Shown here piece after piece: positions 23,558 through 33,962 of a DNA stretch of 64,000 nt (its first letter is position 1; the number at the start of each line of letters is the position of its first letter). Made by a program: the position numbers and the translations under genes. The notes under the pieces are model-generated. The model was not told the origin of the DNA. It was given only the letters and a program-made list of their open reading frames with translations, and searched no databases. The DNA is from Paenibacillus sp. IHBB 10380 (GTDB lineage Bacteria; Bacillota; Bacilli; Paenibacillales; Paenibacillaceae): the NCBI RefSeq assembly GCF_000949425.1, contig NZ_CP010976.1:1550001-1614000 (forward strand), read 5' to 3'.

Positions 23558-26326
23558 ATGGCCAACTATACGCCAATGATTGAGCAATATTTGAAAGTAA
23601 AACAACAGGCTCAGGACGCATTTTTATTTTTTCGTCTTGGCGATTTCTATGAAATGTTTTTTGAAGATGCGGTGTTAGCTTCTAAGGAATTGGAAATTAC
23701 CTTAACGGCTCGTGCAGGTGGGGAGGAGAAGATCCCGATGTGCGGTGTTCCTTACCATGCAGCCGAAGGCTATATCCAGCGCTTAATTGAAAAAGGATAC
23801 AAAGTCGCAGTTTGCGAACAATTGGAGGAAGCCTCTGCCACGAAAGGGATGGTGGAACGTGGAATTGTCCGCATAATAACGCCAGGTACTGTGATGGAAG
23901 GCAAAAATATAGCGGACAAATCTAACAACTACATCGTATGTACGGTTGAAACAGGCGGTATGATGAGTCTGACTGCCTGTGACTTATCTACGGGGGAACT
24001 CTATGTGACCTCTGTGCCTTCCTCATTAGAGTGGCTACGTGACGAGATTAATATCTATGAACCATCCGAGATTATCGGTGATGAGAGCGTCTTGGAAAGT
24101 ATTCGTTCATTACAGCTTCAGGGGAATCGTCCAGTAGTCTACACGCCATGGAGCAGACGTGATGAGAAGTTAGTACGAAGTCAATTCGGGGAAGCCGTAT
24201 GGGCGCGGTTAGATCAAGAGCGACAGGTTTGTATTTCTGTACTTATCTCTTATCTAAGTGAGACTCAGAAACGTTCACTCGGACAGCTCACACAGATTTC
24301 GCCATATGAACCAGGTCACTACATGATTCTCGATCCATTTACGCGGCGTAATTTAGAGCTTGTAGAGACGGTTAGAGAAAGATCGAAGAAGGGTTCACTG
24401 CTATGGTTATTAGACCGTACAGAGACGTCTATGGGGGCTAGGCTGCTTAGACGTAGAATTGATAAGCCACTTTTGCATGTTAGCCGGATTGAGGAACGAC
24501 TTGAAGCGGTGGAATTATTATATAATCAGCTTATTCTAAGAGAAGATTTACGTGGTTCTTTAGGGAAAATTTATGATCTAGAGCGTTTGGTGGGTAGAAT
24601 AGCTTTTGGGAATGCAAATGGACGTGATCTTACGGCTCTTAAAGTATCTTTAAGACAAATTCCTTCGCTTAAAGAATTATGTGCTTCTTCTTCATCTCGT
24701 ACACTTGGCAAGATCGCAAGTGAGATGGATGCCTGTGTAGATTTGTGTGATGACATTGACCGAGCGATCGTTGACGAACCGCCAATATCCGTTCGAGACG
24801 GAGGACTCATTAAGCCTGGGTACCATGAGCATTTAGACGAATTGCGTGAAGCGAGTATGAATGGAAAGCGATGGATTGCGGAACTTGAAGCTCGAGAGCG
24901 AGTAGCTACGGGCATTAAGTCATTAAAGATTGGTTTTAATAAAGTGTTTGGTTATTACATTGAAGTGACTAAATCTCACATTGCTTCGTTGCCAGAAGGT
25001 AGATATGAGCGCAAGCAGACACTGGCGAACGCTGAGCGTTATGTAACACCTGAACTGAAAGAGAAAGAAGGACTTATTCTCGAAGCTCAGGACAAGATGG
25101 TAGATCTAGAATATGAACTCTTTACAGAGCTGAGAGATAAGCTCAATGCTCAAATCCCTCGTCTACAGAATCTTGCTGAGAAGGTTGCGGAGCTTGATGT
25201 ATATCAATCTTTAGCTGCAGTTAGTGCCGAGCAGGGCTTTGTGAAGCCAACGCTTACAGATGATTACAATCTGATCATTGAAGGTGGCCGGCATCCCGTT
25301 GTTGAAGCGGTCATGAAAGATTCTTCTTTTATATCAAATGCCACAGAATTGACCCGTGAATCTGCGAATATCCTGCTTATTACTGGACCCAATATGGCTG
25401 GTAAGAGTACGTATATGCGTCAAGTAGCGTTGATTTCCATCATAGCTCAGATTGGTTGCTTTGTACCGGCCTCCTTTGCCAATATTCCGATGATTGATCG
25501 GATATTTACTCGGATTGGTGCTGCGGATGACTTAATCGGTGGCCAGAGTACTTTTATGGTGGAGATGGCTGATATTCAAGTGATGACTGAAAAAGCGACA
25601 CCACGAAGCTTGATCATTATCGACGAGCTTGGACGGGGTACATCTACTAGTGAGGGTATGGCTATCGCTCAAGCTGTGATCGAATATGTACATGATCGTA
25701 TTGGTTGTAAAGCTCTCGTCTCGACTCACTTTCATGAATTGTCACATATGGAGGAAGGGTTGAGCGGTCTACGTAATTATTCCATGTCTGTACAGGAAAG
25801 TGGCGATAAAGTACATTTTCTTCGGAAGTTAATTCCAGGTGCTGCGGGCAGTAGCTATGGCATATATTGTGCACGTCTGGCTGGCTTGCCAGGGTCCATT
25901 ATTGATCGTGCGAACACGTTATTAGATAACTTAGAACAAGCAACATCACAGATTGCGGTTGGATTGGAGCGGAAGGCTGAAATCAGCCATAACCCAGTTC
26001 AGAAGGAGAATCAAAACTCTGGCATTCCCGCGATGGAATTAGGAAATTCAGTAAACTCAGGAGATGTTACTAAGCAGCAAGTGCTAGAGCAGACTGATGG
26101 GTATCATCTTGAGTCACTTGATATAGCTAGCGATGTTGTACAGCTTTCTATTTTTGGTGAGGAAGATTTGAAGGTGAGCAAGAAAGCTAACCCAGTAATA
26201 GCGCCTATGGATCGATCAGTAGCCGACATTATTGCGTCTGTCAAAAATGTAGATCTTATGAACATGACACCTTTACAAGCGATGCAGATTCTACATGAAC
26301 TCAGTGTGAAGGTGAAGGGCCTATAA
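23558..26326 (+). CDS. mutS: DNA mismatch repair protein MutS
   Basis: 922 residues, slightly longer than the usual 850-880 because of a variable insert near the C-terminus. The N-terminal mismatch-binding motif FFRLGDFYEMF is present, as are Walker A GPNMAGKST at 610-618, Walker B IIIDELGRGTST and the dimer motif STHFHEL. The end carries SIFGEEDL, likely the beta-clamp binding type motif, and the C-terminal helical dimerisation part (PLQAMQILHELSVKVKG). MutS recognises mispairs and recruits MutL. Followed by mutL after 53 bases. Confidence 0.97.
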   Translation: MANYTPMIEQYLKVKQQAQDAFLFFRLGDFYEMFFEDAVLASKELEITLTARAGGEEKIPMCGVPYHAAEGYIQRLIEKGYKVAVCEQLEEASATKGMVERGIVRIITPGTVMEGKNIADKSNNYIVCTVETGGMMSLTACDLSTGELYVTSVPSSLEWLRDEINIYEPSEIIGDESVLESIRSLQLQGNRPVVYTPWSRRDEKLVRSQFGEAVWARLDQERQVCISVLISYLSETQKRSLGQLTQISPYEPGHYMILDPFTRRNLELVETVRERSKKGSLLWLLDRTETSMGARLLRRRIDKPLLHVSRIEERLEAVELLYNQLILREDLRGSLGKIYDLERLVGRIAFGNANGRDLTALKVSLRQIPSLKELCASSSSRTLGKIASEMDACVDLCDDIDRAIVDEPPISVRDGGLIKPGYHEHLDELREASMNGKRWIAELEARERVATGIKSLKIGFNKVFGYYIEVTKSHIASLPEGRYERKQTLANAERYVTPELKEKEGLILEAQDKMVDLEYELFTELRDKLNAQIPRLQNLAEKVAELDVYQSLAAVSAEQGFVKPTLTDDYNLIIEGGRHPVVEAVMKDSSFISNATELTRESANILLITGPNMAGKSTYMRQVALISIIAQIGCFVPASFANIPMIDRIFTRIGAADDLIGGQSTFMVEMADIQVMTEKATPRSLIIIDELGRGTSTSEGMAIAQAVIEYVHDRIGCKALVSTHFHELSHMEEGLSGLRNYSMSVQESGDKVHFLRKLIPGAAGSSYGIYCARLAGLPGSIIDRANTLLDNLEQATSQIAVGLERKAEISHNPVQKENQNSGIPAMELGNSVNSGDVTKQQVLEQTDGYHLESLDIASDVVQLSIFGEEDLKVSKKANPVIAPMDRSVADIIASVKNVDLMNMTPLQAMQILHELSVKVKGL

Positions 26327-26379
26327 ACGTTGTAACGTGAGATCAAGATGTGAATATATGGTGAAAGAGGGGAATCGGC

Positions 26380-28311
26380 ATGGCCAAAATTCATATATTG
26401 GACGAGCATATTGCCAATCAGATTGCTGCAGGTGAGGTAGTGGAACGGCCGGCTTCGGTTGTGAAAGAATTGGTGGAGAATGCAATCGATGCAGGGAGTA
26501 CCAAGATTGTGGTCACCGTAGAGGAAGGCGGCCTTCAGAGCATACGTATAACAGATAATGGGTCAGGTATAGACCCCGAAGACTGTGAGACAGCTTTTTA
26601 CCGTCATGCGACCAGTAAAATTATGTTTGGACGAGATCTTTTTCACATCACTAGTCTTGGGTTCCGTGGAGAAGCGTTGGCGAGTATTGCGGCTGTATCG
26701 AAGGTAGAACTGATCACTTCAAGCCGTGACGACGGATTAGGCAGTAGGCTTGTTATAGAAGGTGGTAAGCTAATTGTAAAGGAAGATACAGCATCTTCAC
26801 GAGGGACTGATTTTGTAGTTAGGGAACTATTCTATAACACGCCTGCAAGGTTGAAATATATGAAGACGATCCAGACGGAATTAGGCCATATTTCGGATTA
26901 TATGTATCGGATAGCACTCTCGCATCCCGGCATTGGCATTACGTTCAGACATAATGACAATACGTTATTGCAGACGTTAGGGAATGGAGATTTGTTACAG
27001 GTCATTGCTGCAATTTACGGGACACAGGCCGCTAAGGCGATGCTTCCTATCCAAACGGAAGATCTAGATTTCAATATCCAAGGTTTCATTAGTCGTCCAG
27101 AATGGACACGCTCCAATCGAAACGCGATTTCTATCATTGTGAATGGACGTTACATTCGTAACTATGGGTTAAATCAAGCGATATTGAGAGCATATCATAC
27201 GCTGTTACCCATTAACCGCTACCCTATGGGCATTCTAGCTTTGAACATGCATCCCTCCTTGGTTGATGTTAACGTTCATCCAGCGAAATTGGAGGTTCGT
27301 TTTAGTAAAGAAGCGGAACTATACCCATTTGTTGAACAAGCCGTACACGCTGTTTTACGACAAGAGGTACTTATTCCACAGCCTGTGAAGACAAACATTG
27401 GAAGTAGTGACTCCTCTTTTATCCAAGAACAGTTTCGTTTTTCTAAAGCGCCTTCTGTCATTGATCATTCTGACGCTAATCGTGCAGATTCTAATCATAC
27501 GAACAAGCTGGAGCAGGGTATTGCGAACCCATTGGTAGTATCGAAAGATGGCGTTGCAAATCGCCCAATTGGAAATGATTCGGTGCGTGAGGCGAGCGCT
27601 CAAGGCTATTATGCCAAAGGAACTACTAATGGCTTATCAGCTCCGAGTTATCGGAATTCACAAACTGTGAATCCTGTGATGACTCAGGAACTATTTGCTC
27701 AAGCGAGTAGCGGGATTAGCGAAATTCCACCTTTTCCTGAATTGACACTCATTGGACAGCATCATGGTACGTACTTGATTGCTCAGAATGAAAAAGGGCT
27801 ATACTTGATTGATCAACATGCGGCTCATGAGCGGATTAATTATGAGTTCTATTACGAACAATTTGGACAACCCGCAGATGCCTCGCAGGAGCTATTGATA
27901 CCGATTACGTTAGAATTTACACCTTCTGAAAGTGAACAGTTGAAGCAGAAACTGAATTGGTTCGAACAAGTGGGCGTGTTTCTGGAACATTTCGGAGGTC
28001 AGACCTTTCTCGTACGCTCACACCCATATTGGTTCCCAAAAGGGGATGAGCAAGGAATTATAGAGGAAATGGTTGAATGGGTACTCGGTGAACGTACCAT
28101 CGATCTTGCTAAATTAAGAGAGAAATCGTCTGTGATGTGCTCTTGTAAAGCCTCGATTAAAGCAAATCAGAAGCTTACGAACCTTGAATCAGATGCACTT
28201 CTTGAACGTCTTGCGGCATGTAAGCAACCTTATACATGCCCACATGGAAGACCCATCGTGGTATCTTTTACCACCTATGATTTAGAAAAGTTATTCAAGC
28301 GTGTCATGTAG
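26380..28311 (+). CDS. mutL: DNA mismatch repair endonuclease MutL
   Basis: 643 residues. The GHKL ATPase motifs are all present: ELVENAIDAG, DNGSGIDPED and GFRGEALASIAAVS. The C-terminal endonuclease site is intact: DQHAAHERI at 478-486 (DQHA-x2-E metal motif), CSCKASIKANQKL and CPHGRP from 620. This marks it as the nicking type of MutL found in organisms without MutH. The linker of about 100 residues between is poorly conserved, as expected. AAGAGGGG lies 7 bases before the ATG. Confidence 0.97.
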   Translation: MAKIHILDEHIANQIAAGEVVERPASVVKELVENAIDAGSTKIVVTVEEGGLQSIRITDNGSGIDPEDCETAFYRHATSKIMFGRDLFHITSLGFRGEALASIAAVSKVELITSSRDDGLGSRLVIEGGKLIVKEDTASSRGTDFVVRELFYNTPARLKYMKTIQTELGHISDYMYRIALSHPGIGITFRHNDNTLLQTLGNGDLLQVIAAIYGTQAAKAMLPIQTEDLDFNIQGFISRPEWTRSNRNAISIIVNGRYIRNYGLNQAILRAYHTLLPINRYPMGILALNMHPSLVDVNVHPAKLEVRFSKEAELYPFVEQAVHAVLRQEVLIPQPVKTNIGSSDSSFIQEQFRFSKAPSVIDHSDANRADSNHTNKLEQGIANPLVVSKDGVANRPIGNDSVREASAQGYYAKGTTNGLSAPSYRNSQTVNPVMTQELFAQASSGISEIPPFPELTLIGQHHGTYLIAQNEKGLYLIDQHAAHERINYEFYYEQFGQPADASQELLIPITLEFTPSESEQLKQKLNWFEQVGVFLEHFGGQTFLVRSHPYWFPKGDEQGIIEEMVEWVLGERTIDLAKLREKSSVMCSCKASIKANQKLTNLESDALLERLAACKQPYTCPHGRPIVVSFTTYDLEKLFKRVM

Positions 28312-28382
28312 AAATATTGAACTAGAATCATCGAGGACCTAGACCATGATCAGTGCGTGCTAAAATAGAATTTTATGCTGAT

Positions 28383-28435
28383 TGTAGCGGTCACTTATCA
28401 ACACTATAGATTTTTCAAGCACTAAATTTAGTGTC
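28383..28435 (+). repeat. Partial third copy of the GTAGCGGTC intergenic repeat
   Basis: Reads GTAGCGGTCACTTATCAACA and continues to a hairpin-forming TTTAGTGT end, closely matching the 3' ends of the copies at 55981-56182 and 57110-57339. Only this tail is present here, in the gap between mutL and the methyltransferase gene. Confidence 0.6.
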
Positions 28436-28479
28436 AGAATGATTGTGATTTAAATATGGATTGACGTCAGGAGATTGTA

Positions 28480-29265
28480 ATGATTATTACGACAGGAAGC
28501 GCGGATTCAGACGCCTTGGTCACCCGCGCTAAGGCATTATCGGTACTTACAGGATTTACATATGTACCCCGGCGAAATACTTCTCTAAGCAAGCTAGTAC
28601 AAGCTCATAGTGATTCCATTGTACTTGTTGTGCTTGAGAATGGTGCGCGCTTGGTTAGACCTGGGTTCCCCCCAATGGAATACCACCCGAGCATGGGATT
28701 TGTTCGCGCCAAAAGACTACTTAAAGGGGAACCCGATCCCATGGTTGAAGCGGCGGGAATGGTTGCTGGAGATACGGTACTAGACTGTACAGCAGGCCTT
28801 GGTAGTGATGCTCTTGTGTTTGCTGTAAAGGGTGGTTCAGAAGGCAAAGTTATCGCGATTGAGAGTTCTGAACATTTATCAACGCTGCTTACAGAAGGAC
28901 TCTGTCATTATGTGACAGGTGTTGAGGAAGTTAACCAAGCTATGCGCAGAATTGAGGTAAGACTAGGCCATCACCTTGATATTTTACAAGAAATGGCGGA
29001 CAATAGTGTGGATATTGTATACTTTGATCCGATGTTTCGTGAGCCCATTATGGATTCTGCTGCGATTAATCCATTACGAGAATTTGCCAATAGTGATGCC
29101 CTGAGTCTTGCAGTCATTGAAGAAGCAAAGAGGGTAGCCCGCAAATCGATTCTGCTTAAAGAGAAATGGGGCAGTCCTGAATTTGCACGTTTGGGCTTTA
29201 CGATGCAGGAACGTAGCCATTCAAAAATCACGTATGGAGTGATATTCCTTGACAACAGAGACTAA
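28480..29265 (+). CDS. Class I SAM-dependent methyltransferase, RsmJ-like
   Basis: 261 residues. The SAM-binding loop DCTAGLGSDAL (from residue 102) and the catalytic VYFDPMFREP (Asp183) are the motifs of RsmJ (16S rRNA m2G1516 methyltransferase, DUF548), as is the closing region VARKSILLKEKWGSPEFARL. The N-terminal ~60 residues (TTGSADSDALVTRAKALSVL) are a Firmicute-type extension. RNA modification is the likely role. Its end overlaps the start of miaA by 17 bases, so the two tRNA/rRNA modification genes are translationally coupled. CAGGAGA precedes the ATG. Confidence 0.8.
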   Translation: MIITTGSADSDALVTRAKALSVLTGFTYVPRRNTSLSKLVQAHSDSIVLVVLENGARLVRPGFPPMEYHPSMGFVRAKRLLKGEPDPMVEAAGMVAGDTVLDCTAGLGSDALVFAVKGGSEGKVIAIESSEHLSTLLTEGLCHYVTGVEEVNQAMRRIEVRLGHHLDILQEMADNSVDIVYFDPMFREPIMDSAAINPLREFANSDALSLAVIEEAKRVARKSILLKEKWGSPEFARLGFTMQERSHSKITYGVIFLDNRD

Positions 29266-30229
29266 ACCACGATTACTAGTGCTTGTTGGACCGACTGCAG
29301 TTGGCAAAACCAAAATGAGCATTGAAATAGCTAAGCATTACGGCTGTGAAATTATCTCAGGAGATTCTATGCAGGTATATCGGCAAATGGATATCGGAAC
29401 AGCCAAAATTTCTGAACATGAAATGGACGGAATTCCGCATCATTTGATCGATATCCATGATCCGGACGAACCTTACTCAGTGGCTGAATTTCAAGAACAG
29501 TGCCGACGATTAATAGGCGAGATTCATGCTAGAGGGAAGCTCCCCTTTATCGTAGGGGGGACTGGATTATATGTTGAGTCTGTGTGCTATGGATTTCAAT
29601 TTACGGAAGTGGGGGCGGATGAGGATTTCAGGCGTGAACAGTTTGCCTACGCAGATACTCATGGCGCTGAAGCACTCCACGATCGATTGAAGGTAGTGGA
29701 CCCCGTAAGTGCCGAGAGACTTCATGCAAATGATCAACGACGAGTTGTTCGTGCGTTAGAGATATATCATCTCACAGGTACGACTCATTCGGCTCAAATG
29801 GCATCTCAGACTAAGGAGTCTCCCTATCAATTATGTCTCATGGGTTTGACAATGGATAGGCAAATGCTATATAAACGTATTGAAGGCCGCATCGAACAGA
29901 TGTTGCAGCAGGGTTTGGTTGGGGAGGTATCTTCATTGCTGCACAAAGGCTACGGACCTGGGCTAATCTCTATGCAGGGGTTAGGTTATAAAGAAATAAT
30001 ATCGTATCTACAAGGAGAGATGACTCTTGAAGATACGATAACGCTATTGAAACGGGATACGCGAAGGTTTGCCAAACGACAGCTATCCTGGTTTCGCCAC
30101 ATGAACGAAATTTCGTGGGTAGACGTTACAGAAACTGCAAACTTTTCTGCGAATTTTGATCAGATCCGTGGTATAATAGCAGGAAGGTTTCTTACAGATA
30201 TTGAATATATATCTAAACAATCTAATTGA
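29249..30229 (+). CDS. miaA: tRNA dimethylallyltransferase MiaA
   Basis: 326 residues. P-loop GPTAVGKT at 14-21, then [30 protein letters not shown] and a C-terminal [14 protein letters not shown], all MiaA signatures. It adds the dimethylallyl group to A37 of tRNAs reading U-initial codons. The TTG start at 29249 lies within the upstream gene; no ATG occurs before the P-loop, and GGAG sits 7 bases upstream. Followed by hfq as in many bacteria. Confidence 0.96.
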   Translation: MTTETKPRLLVLVGPTAVGKTKMSIEIAKHYGCEIISGDSMQVYRQMDIGTAKISEHEMDGIPHHLIDIHDPDEPYSVAEFQEQCRRLIGEIHARGKLPFIVGGTGLYVESVCYGFQFTEVGADEDFRREQFAYADTHGAEALHDRLKVVDPVSAERLHANDQRRVVRALEIYHLTGTTHSAQMASQTKESPYQLCLMGLTMDRQMLYKRIEGRIEQMLQQGLVGEVSSLLHKGYGPGLISMQGLGYKEIISYLQGEMTLEDTITLLKRDTRRFAKRQLSWFRHMNEISWVDVTETANFSANFDQIRGIIAGRFLTDIEYISKQSN

Positions 30230-30249
30230 ATCATTGGGGGTACCAATTC

Positions 30250-30489
30250 ATGAACAAATCCATTAACATCCAAGATACATTCTTGAACCAACTGCGGAAA
30301 GAAAACATCCCTGTTACCATATTCCTGGTCAACGGTTTTCAAATCAGGGGGACAATTAAAGCATTCGATAATTTCACGGTTGTTGTGGATAGTGAAGGCC
30401 GCCAACAAATGCTGTTTAAGCATGCAATTTCAACCATAACTCCACAGCGTAATGTTTCGCTGATGCAGGAATCCCAGACTGAGGGATAA
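30250..30489 (+). CDS. hfq: RNA chaperone Hfq
   Basis: 79 residues from ATG 30250, which follows TTGGGGG; an upstream frame start is without RBS. Sm1 and Sm2 motifs are intact: [40 protein letters not shown] and the Sm2 [10 protein letters not shown] (Hfq's YKHA-like motif with Phe for Tyr). A hexameric RNA-binding protein pairing small RNAs with targets. Immediately downstream of miaA (20 bases). Confidence 0.96.
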   Translation: MNKSINIQDTFLNQLRKENIPVTIFLVNGFQIRGTIKAFDNFTVVVDSEGRQQMLFKHAISTITPQRNVSLMQESQTEG

Positions 30490-30628
30490 TGAAAAGATAA
30501 TCTAAGTAATGAAACTTTTTTAGGTATTATTTCGTTTAAGAGAATAGGTAGCAGACCTGAGCAACCTGTAAAGGTTGTTCTTTTCATTAAAACGGAACAA
30601 GTATAAAGAGGGAGTTAGGAGGTTTACA

Positions 30629-33232
30629 ATGGATAAGAAAGAAACTCCAAGGGGAAGGGTAACGACAACTACAAAAAGAGAAGTGCCCAAGCCGAAGAAA
30701 AAGAAAAGAATTACGAAAAAACGTGTCTTTTGGACAATGTTTTTCACAGTAGCTTTTGCTATCTTTTGTGCATTAGGAGGATATCTATATATCACGCTAT
30801 CTGGAGAAAAACTGCTAATGGAAAATGCAGATAAATTGACGGTCCATGAAAATTCGAAAGTATATGATCGCAATGGTCAGCTTATGGGTGAACTTTCAAT
30901 CCAGAAAAGTGATCCTGTAGAGGGAGATGAAATTCCTAAACTGCTGAAAGATGCATTCATTGCTACTGAAGACAAACGATTTATGGAACACGCTGGGGTC
31001 GACATTTGGTCAATCGGTCGTGCAGCGGTTAAGGACGTTATCGCAAGATCTGCAGTAGAGGGTGGTAGTACCATTACTCAGCAATTAGCGAAAAATGTTT
31101 TCTTAACCAGAGATAAAACCTTTTTCCGTAAAGCAACTGAAGTGTCTATTGCTATGGCGCTTGAGCGCGATAAAACGAAAGATGAAATTATTACGATGTA
31201 TCTCAATCGAATTAATTTCGGGGGTCAAATTTATGGGATCAAGGCTGCCTCTGAATATTATTTTGGTAAAAGTGATCTGAATAAGCTGAAAGTATGGGAG
31301 ATGGCTACATTAGCTGCAATGCCGAAAGGACCTTCTAAATATAATCCGCTTCGTAACCCAGATCTCTCTATGCAACGTCGTTCCGTTGTTCTTCAATTGA
31401 TGGAGGAACAAGGATATATAACGAGCGAAGAAAGAAATGAAGCCAAAGATGTGGTGTATGACTATTCTCCACCACCTAAGAAGCAACAGTATCTTGCGTT
31501 TATGGATTATGTTATGAGTGAAGCAGAGCGTGTTAGTGGATTATCGCAAGATGATCTGAATATCGGTGGATACAAAATCTATACGACAATGGATGCTAAG
31601 GCACAATTAGTCGTGGAGAAGGAATTCGCCGATGCTAGTAATTTTGAAGAGAGTGTGGATGATCAGCAAGTTCAAGGTTCTATGATCATCATGAATAATG
31701 AGAATGGAGCTGTGATTGCATTACTCGGTGGACGTGACTATGAGCGTAAAGGATACAGTCGTGTAACGGGTAGCCGTCGTCAACCTGGATCAGCTCTTAA
31801 GCCAATTGTATCTTATGCTCCTGCCTTAGATTCGGGCAGCGTTACAATCGATACACCTTTGAGTAATAGAGAGCAGTGTTTCGCAAATTATTGTCCTCGT
31901 AATCTTCATGGTTACTCGAATACCATAAGTATGGCAGAAGCGATCCAGAGATCTGAGAATATCCCTGCCGTGTGGCTACTGAATGAAATTGGTGTAAGCA
32001 CAGGATTTAAGTTTGCGCAAAAACTCGGCATCAACATGGAGGCTGAGGACAAGAACTTGTCATTAGCGCTTGGTGGTATGAGTACAGGGACGAATACGTT
32101 GGAAATGACCCAAGCTTATAGTGCACTTGCTAATGGTGGAGTTCTTAATCCGGCTTACTCGATTAAGAGCATTGTTGATAGTGATGAAAAAGCTGTATAT
32201 GAGCATAAAAATAAAGGAACACAAGTCATGAGTGAGAATACCTCCTATCAAATGACGCAGATGTTGCAGAATGTTGTCAATAGCGGTACAGGAAAAAAGG
32301 CTAAAATTAGTAGACCGGTTGCAGGTAAAACGGGTACAACACAGAGTGGTATCAAAGGTAACAGTTCTAACCGGGATGTGTGGTTCGTAGGTTATACACC
32401 TGAGCTTACCGCAGCGGTATGGATGGGCTACGATAAACCGGATAAAGATCATATGCTTCACAGAAGTAGCTCGCTTGCTGCCTCATTCTGGGGCAAGGTG
32501 ATGGAACAAGCGGTCCAAGAGTTCGATTCTAAGAGCTTCCCTGTTCCTAAGAATGTGGAGCAAGTTGAGCCGGAGCCAGCCCCAGAACAGGAACCGGTTC
32601 CTGTGGCCAGTGTAAGTGGCTTAATTGCTTCTTATAATCCAGAGACTCAGATTGTATCCTTGTCATGGAATGCTTCTGCAGAAGCGAATGTGAAGTATCG
32701 TGTATATCGTAAAGAATCGTCAGAAGGTAGTTATTCGATGATTACCGACTCTACTTCGACGGAAGCTGAAGATCTTAACGCACTAGAGGGTCTCACTTAC
32801 GATTATTATGTGAGAGCGATTCAATCTGATAGTGGTGTTGAATCAGAACCATCGAATACAGTTCAGATTATGATTGAATTGGCAGACATTATTGAAGAGC
32901 CAATTGAAGAGCCAGATCCGATAGAACCACCTATCGATAATAATAATAATAATAATAATAATAATGGGAATGGTAACGGAAATAGTAACGGCAATGGCAA
33001 TGGTAACACCGGAATCGATAATGGGATGGGTAACGGTACTGGTAACGGTAATGGTAATGGCGAAGAGGTTACTCCACCGGGTAGCGAAACAGGTAATGAT
33101 ACCGGGATAGAAGAAATACCGTCTGATAATACGCAGACTGATCCTGGAACCTCAACAAATGGCGAACCTGTTGATAGTTATCAACCCGATACGCCCGATG
33201 GAGGCGAAGTATCTGGAACGACAACTCCTTAG
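30629..33232 (+). CDS. Class A penicillin-binding protein (PBP1A family) with FN3-like domain
   Basis: 867 residues from ATG 30629 (AGGAGG 6 bases upstream). A basic cytosolic tail (~32 residues) precedes one transmembrane helix (about 33-56). The GT51 glycosyltransferase has catalytic Glu114 in ATEDKRF and GGSTITQQLAKN; the transpeptidase has the nucleophile in GSALKP (Ser388), SEN and KTGTT (Lys567). A fibronectin type III-like domain follows (LIASYNPETQIVSLSWNASA to YYVRAIQSD). The tail is a low-complexity Asn/Gly/Pro/Glu region encoded partly by AAT repeats. It polymerises and cross-links peptidoglycan outside the membrane. Monocistronic with its own terminator. Confidence 0.95.
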   Translation: MDKKETPRGRVTTTTKREVPKPKKKKRITKKRVFWTMFFTVAFAIFCALGGYLYITLSGEKLLMENADKLTVHENSKVYDRNGQLMGELSIQKSDPVEGDEIPKLLKDAFIATEDKRFMEHAGVDIWSIGRAAVKDVIARSAVEGGSTITQQLAKNVFLTRDKTFFRKATEVSIAMALERDKTKDEIITMYLNRINFGGQIYGIKAASEYYFGKSDLNKLKVWEMATLAAMPKGPSKYNPLRNPDLSMQRRSVVLQLMEEQGYITSEERNEAKDVVYDYSPPPKKQQYLAFMDYVMSEAERVSGLSQDDLNIGGYKIYTTMDAKAQLVVEKEFADASNFEESVDDQQVQGSMIIMNNENGAVIALLGGRDYERKGYSRVTGSRRQPGSALKPIVSYAPALDSGSVTIDTPLSNREQCFANYCPRNLHGYSNTISMAEAIQRSENIPAVWLLNEIGVSTGFKFAQKLGINMEAEDKNLSLALGGMSTGTNTLEMTQAYSALANGGVLNPAYSIKSIVDSDEKAVYEHKNKGTQVMSENTSYQMTQMLQNVVNSGTGKKAKISRPVAGKTGTTQSGIKGNSSNRDVWFVGYTPELTAAVWMGYDKPDKDHMLHRSSSLAASFWGKVMEQAVQEFDSKSFPVPKNVEQVEPEPAPEQEPVPVASVSGLIASYNPETQIVSLSWNASAEANVKYRVYRKESSEGSYSMITDSTSTEAEDLNALEGLTYDYYVRAIQSDSGVESEPSNTVQIMIELADIIEEPIEEPDPIEPPIDNNNNNNNNNGNGNGNSNGNGNGNTGIDNGMGNGTGNGNGNGEEVTPPGSETGNDTGIEEIPSDNTQTDPGTSTNGEPVDSYQPDTPDGGEVSGTTTP

Positions 33233-33235
33233 CTA

Positions 33236-33275
33236 AGATAGATAAAGCTCCCATGTGGGGGCTTTATCTATTTTT
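33236..33275 (+). terminator. Terminator after the PBP gene
   Basis: GATAAAGCTCCC-ATGT-GGGGGCTTTATC followed by TATTTTT. Strong. Confidence 0.88.
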
Positions 33276-33404
33276 AATAGACGGATTATCAAGTCCAAGT
33301 GCGATGGGGTTTTAAAATCCATCTGTAAGGAAGTTTTTTTACATTTTGAGTGTGATTCCTAAATGTGTTAAGCTGTAACTACCATACTGGAGAGGGTATT
33401 TCCC

Positions 33405-33962
33405 ATGAAACGTAAATTTGGAGATCGCGCGAACTGGCGTCGAATTTCACGCCGCCGTTTTACTTGTCGTTATGTCGAATCCGAGAGGTTCACGGGTTAT
33501 ATAACGTTGTATACGATTTATAACTTGAAGGAACCCCTATGGAAAACTTATGGAAATCATACGTATCGTATTGCAGACAAAGGGTACTCTTGGTTACAGT
33601 ACTTCCCTGAGAATTGCCATTATATTGTCACTGCTATGTTTAATGAGCGACAAGAAATTATTCAATGGTATATTGATACTTGCAAAATTCAGGGTGTGAC
33701 TGATCAGGGCGTACCTTGGTTCGATGATTTATATTTGGATGTGGTGGTATTAAGTAATGGAGAGGTCTTCCTATTGGATGAAGATGAATTGGATGATGCT
33801 TTAAGACGAAGCGATATAACGACAGAGGATTATAATCTTGCTACGTTAACTGCTAAACATTTGTTGCATGAGATCGATGCACATCAATTTCCCTACTTCA
33901 TGATGTCACTCGAACATCGTAAACAATTGTTTGAGAATGGTGAATTTAGGAGGAAAATATGA
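33405..33962 (+). CDS. DUF402 protein, nucleoside tri-/diphosphate phosphatase (Ntdp/YgaC-like)
   Basis: 185 residues. Family blocks visible: SWLQYFPENCHYIVTAMFNE, WYIDTCKIQG, VPWFDDLYLDVVVL and DEDELDDALRRSDIT, where the acidic residues bind metal in the DUF402 fold. Characterised members (S. aureus Ntdp, B. subtilis YgaC) hydrolyse nucleoside tri- and diphosphates. Overlaps the next gene by 4 bases (ATGA), so they are coupled. A GGAGAGGG-type RBS is seen 9 bases before the ATG. Confidence 0.85.
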   Translation: MKRKFGDRANWRRISRRRFTCRYVESERFTGYITLYTIYNLKEPLWKTYGNHTYRIADKGYSWLQYFPENCHYIVTAMFNERQEIIQWYIDTCKIQGVTDQGVPWFDDLYLDVVVLSNGEVFLLDEDELDDALRRSDITTEDYNLATLTAKHLLHEIDAHQFPYFMMSLEHRKQLFENGEFRRKI

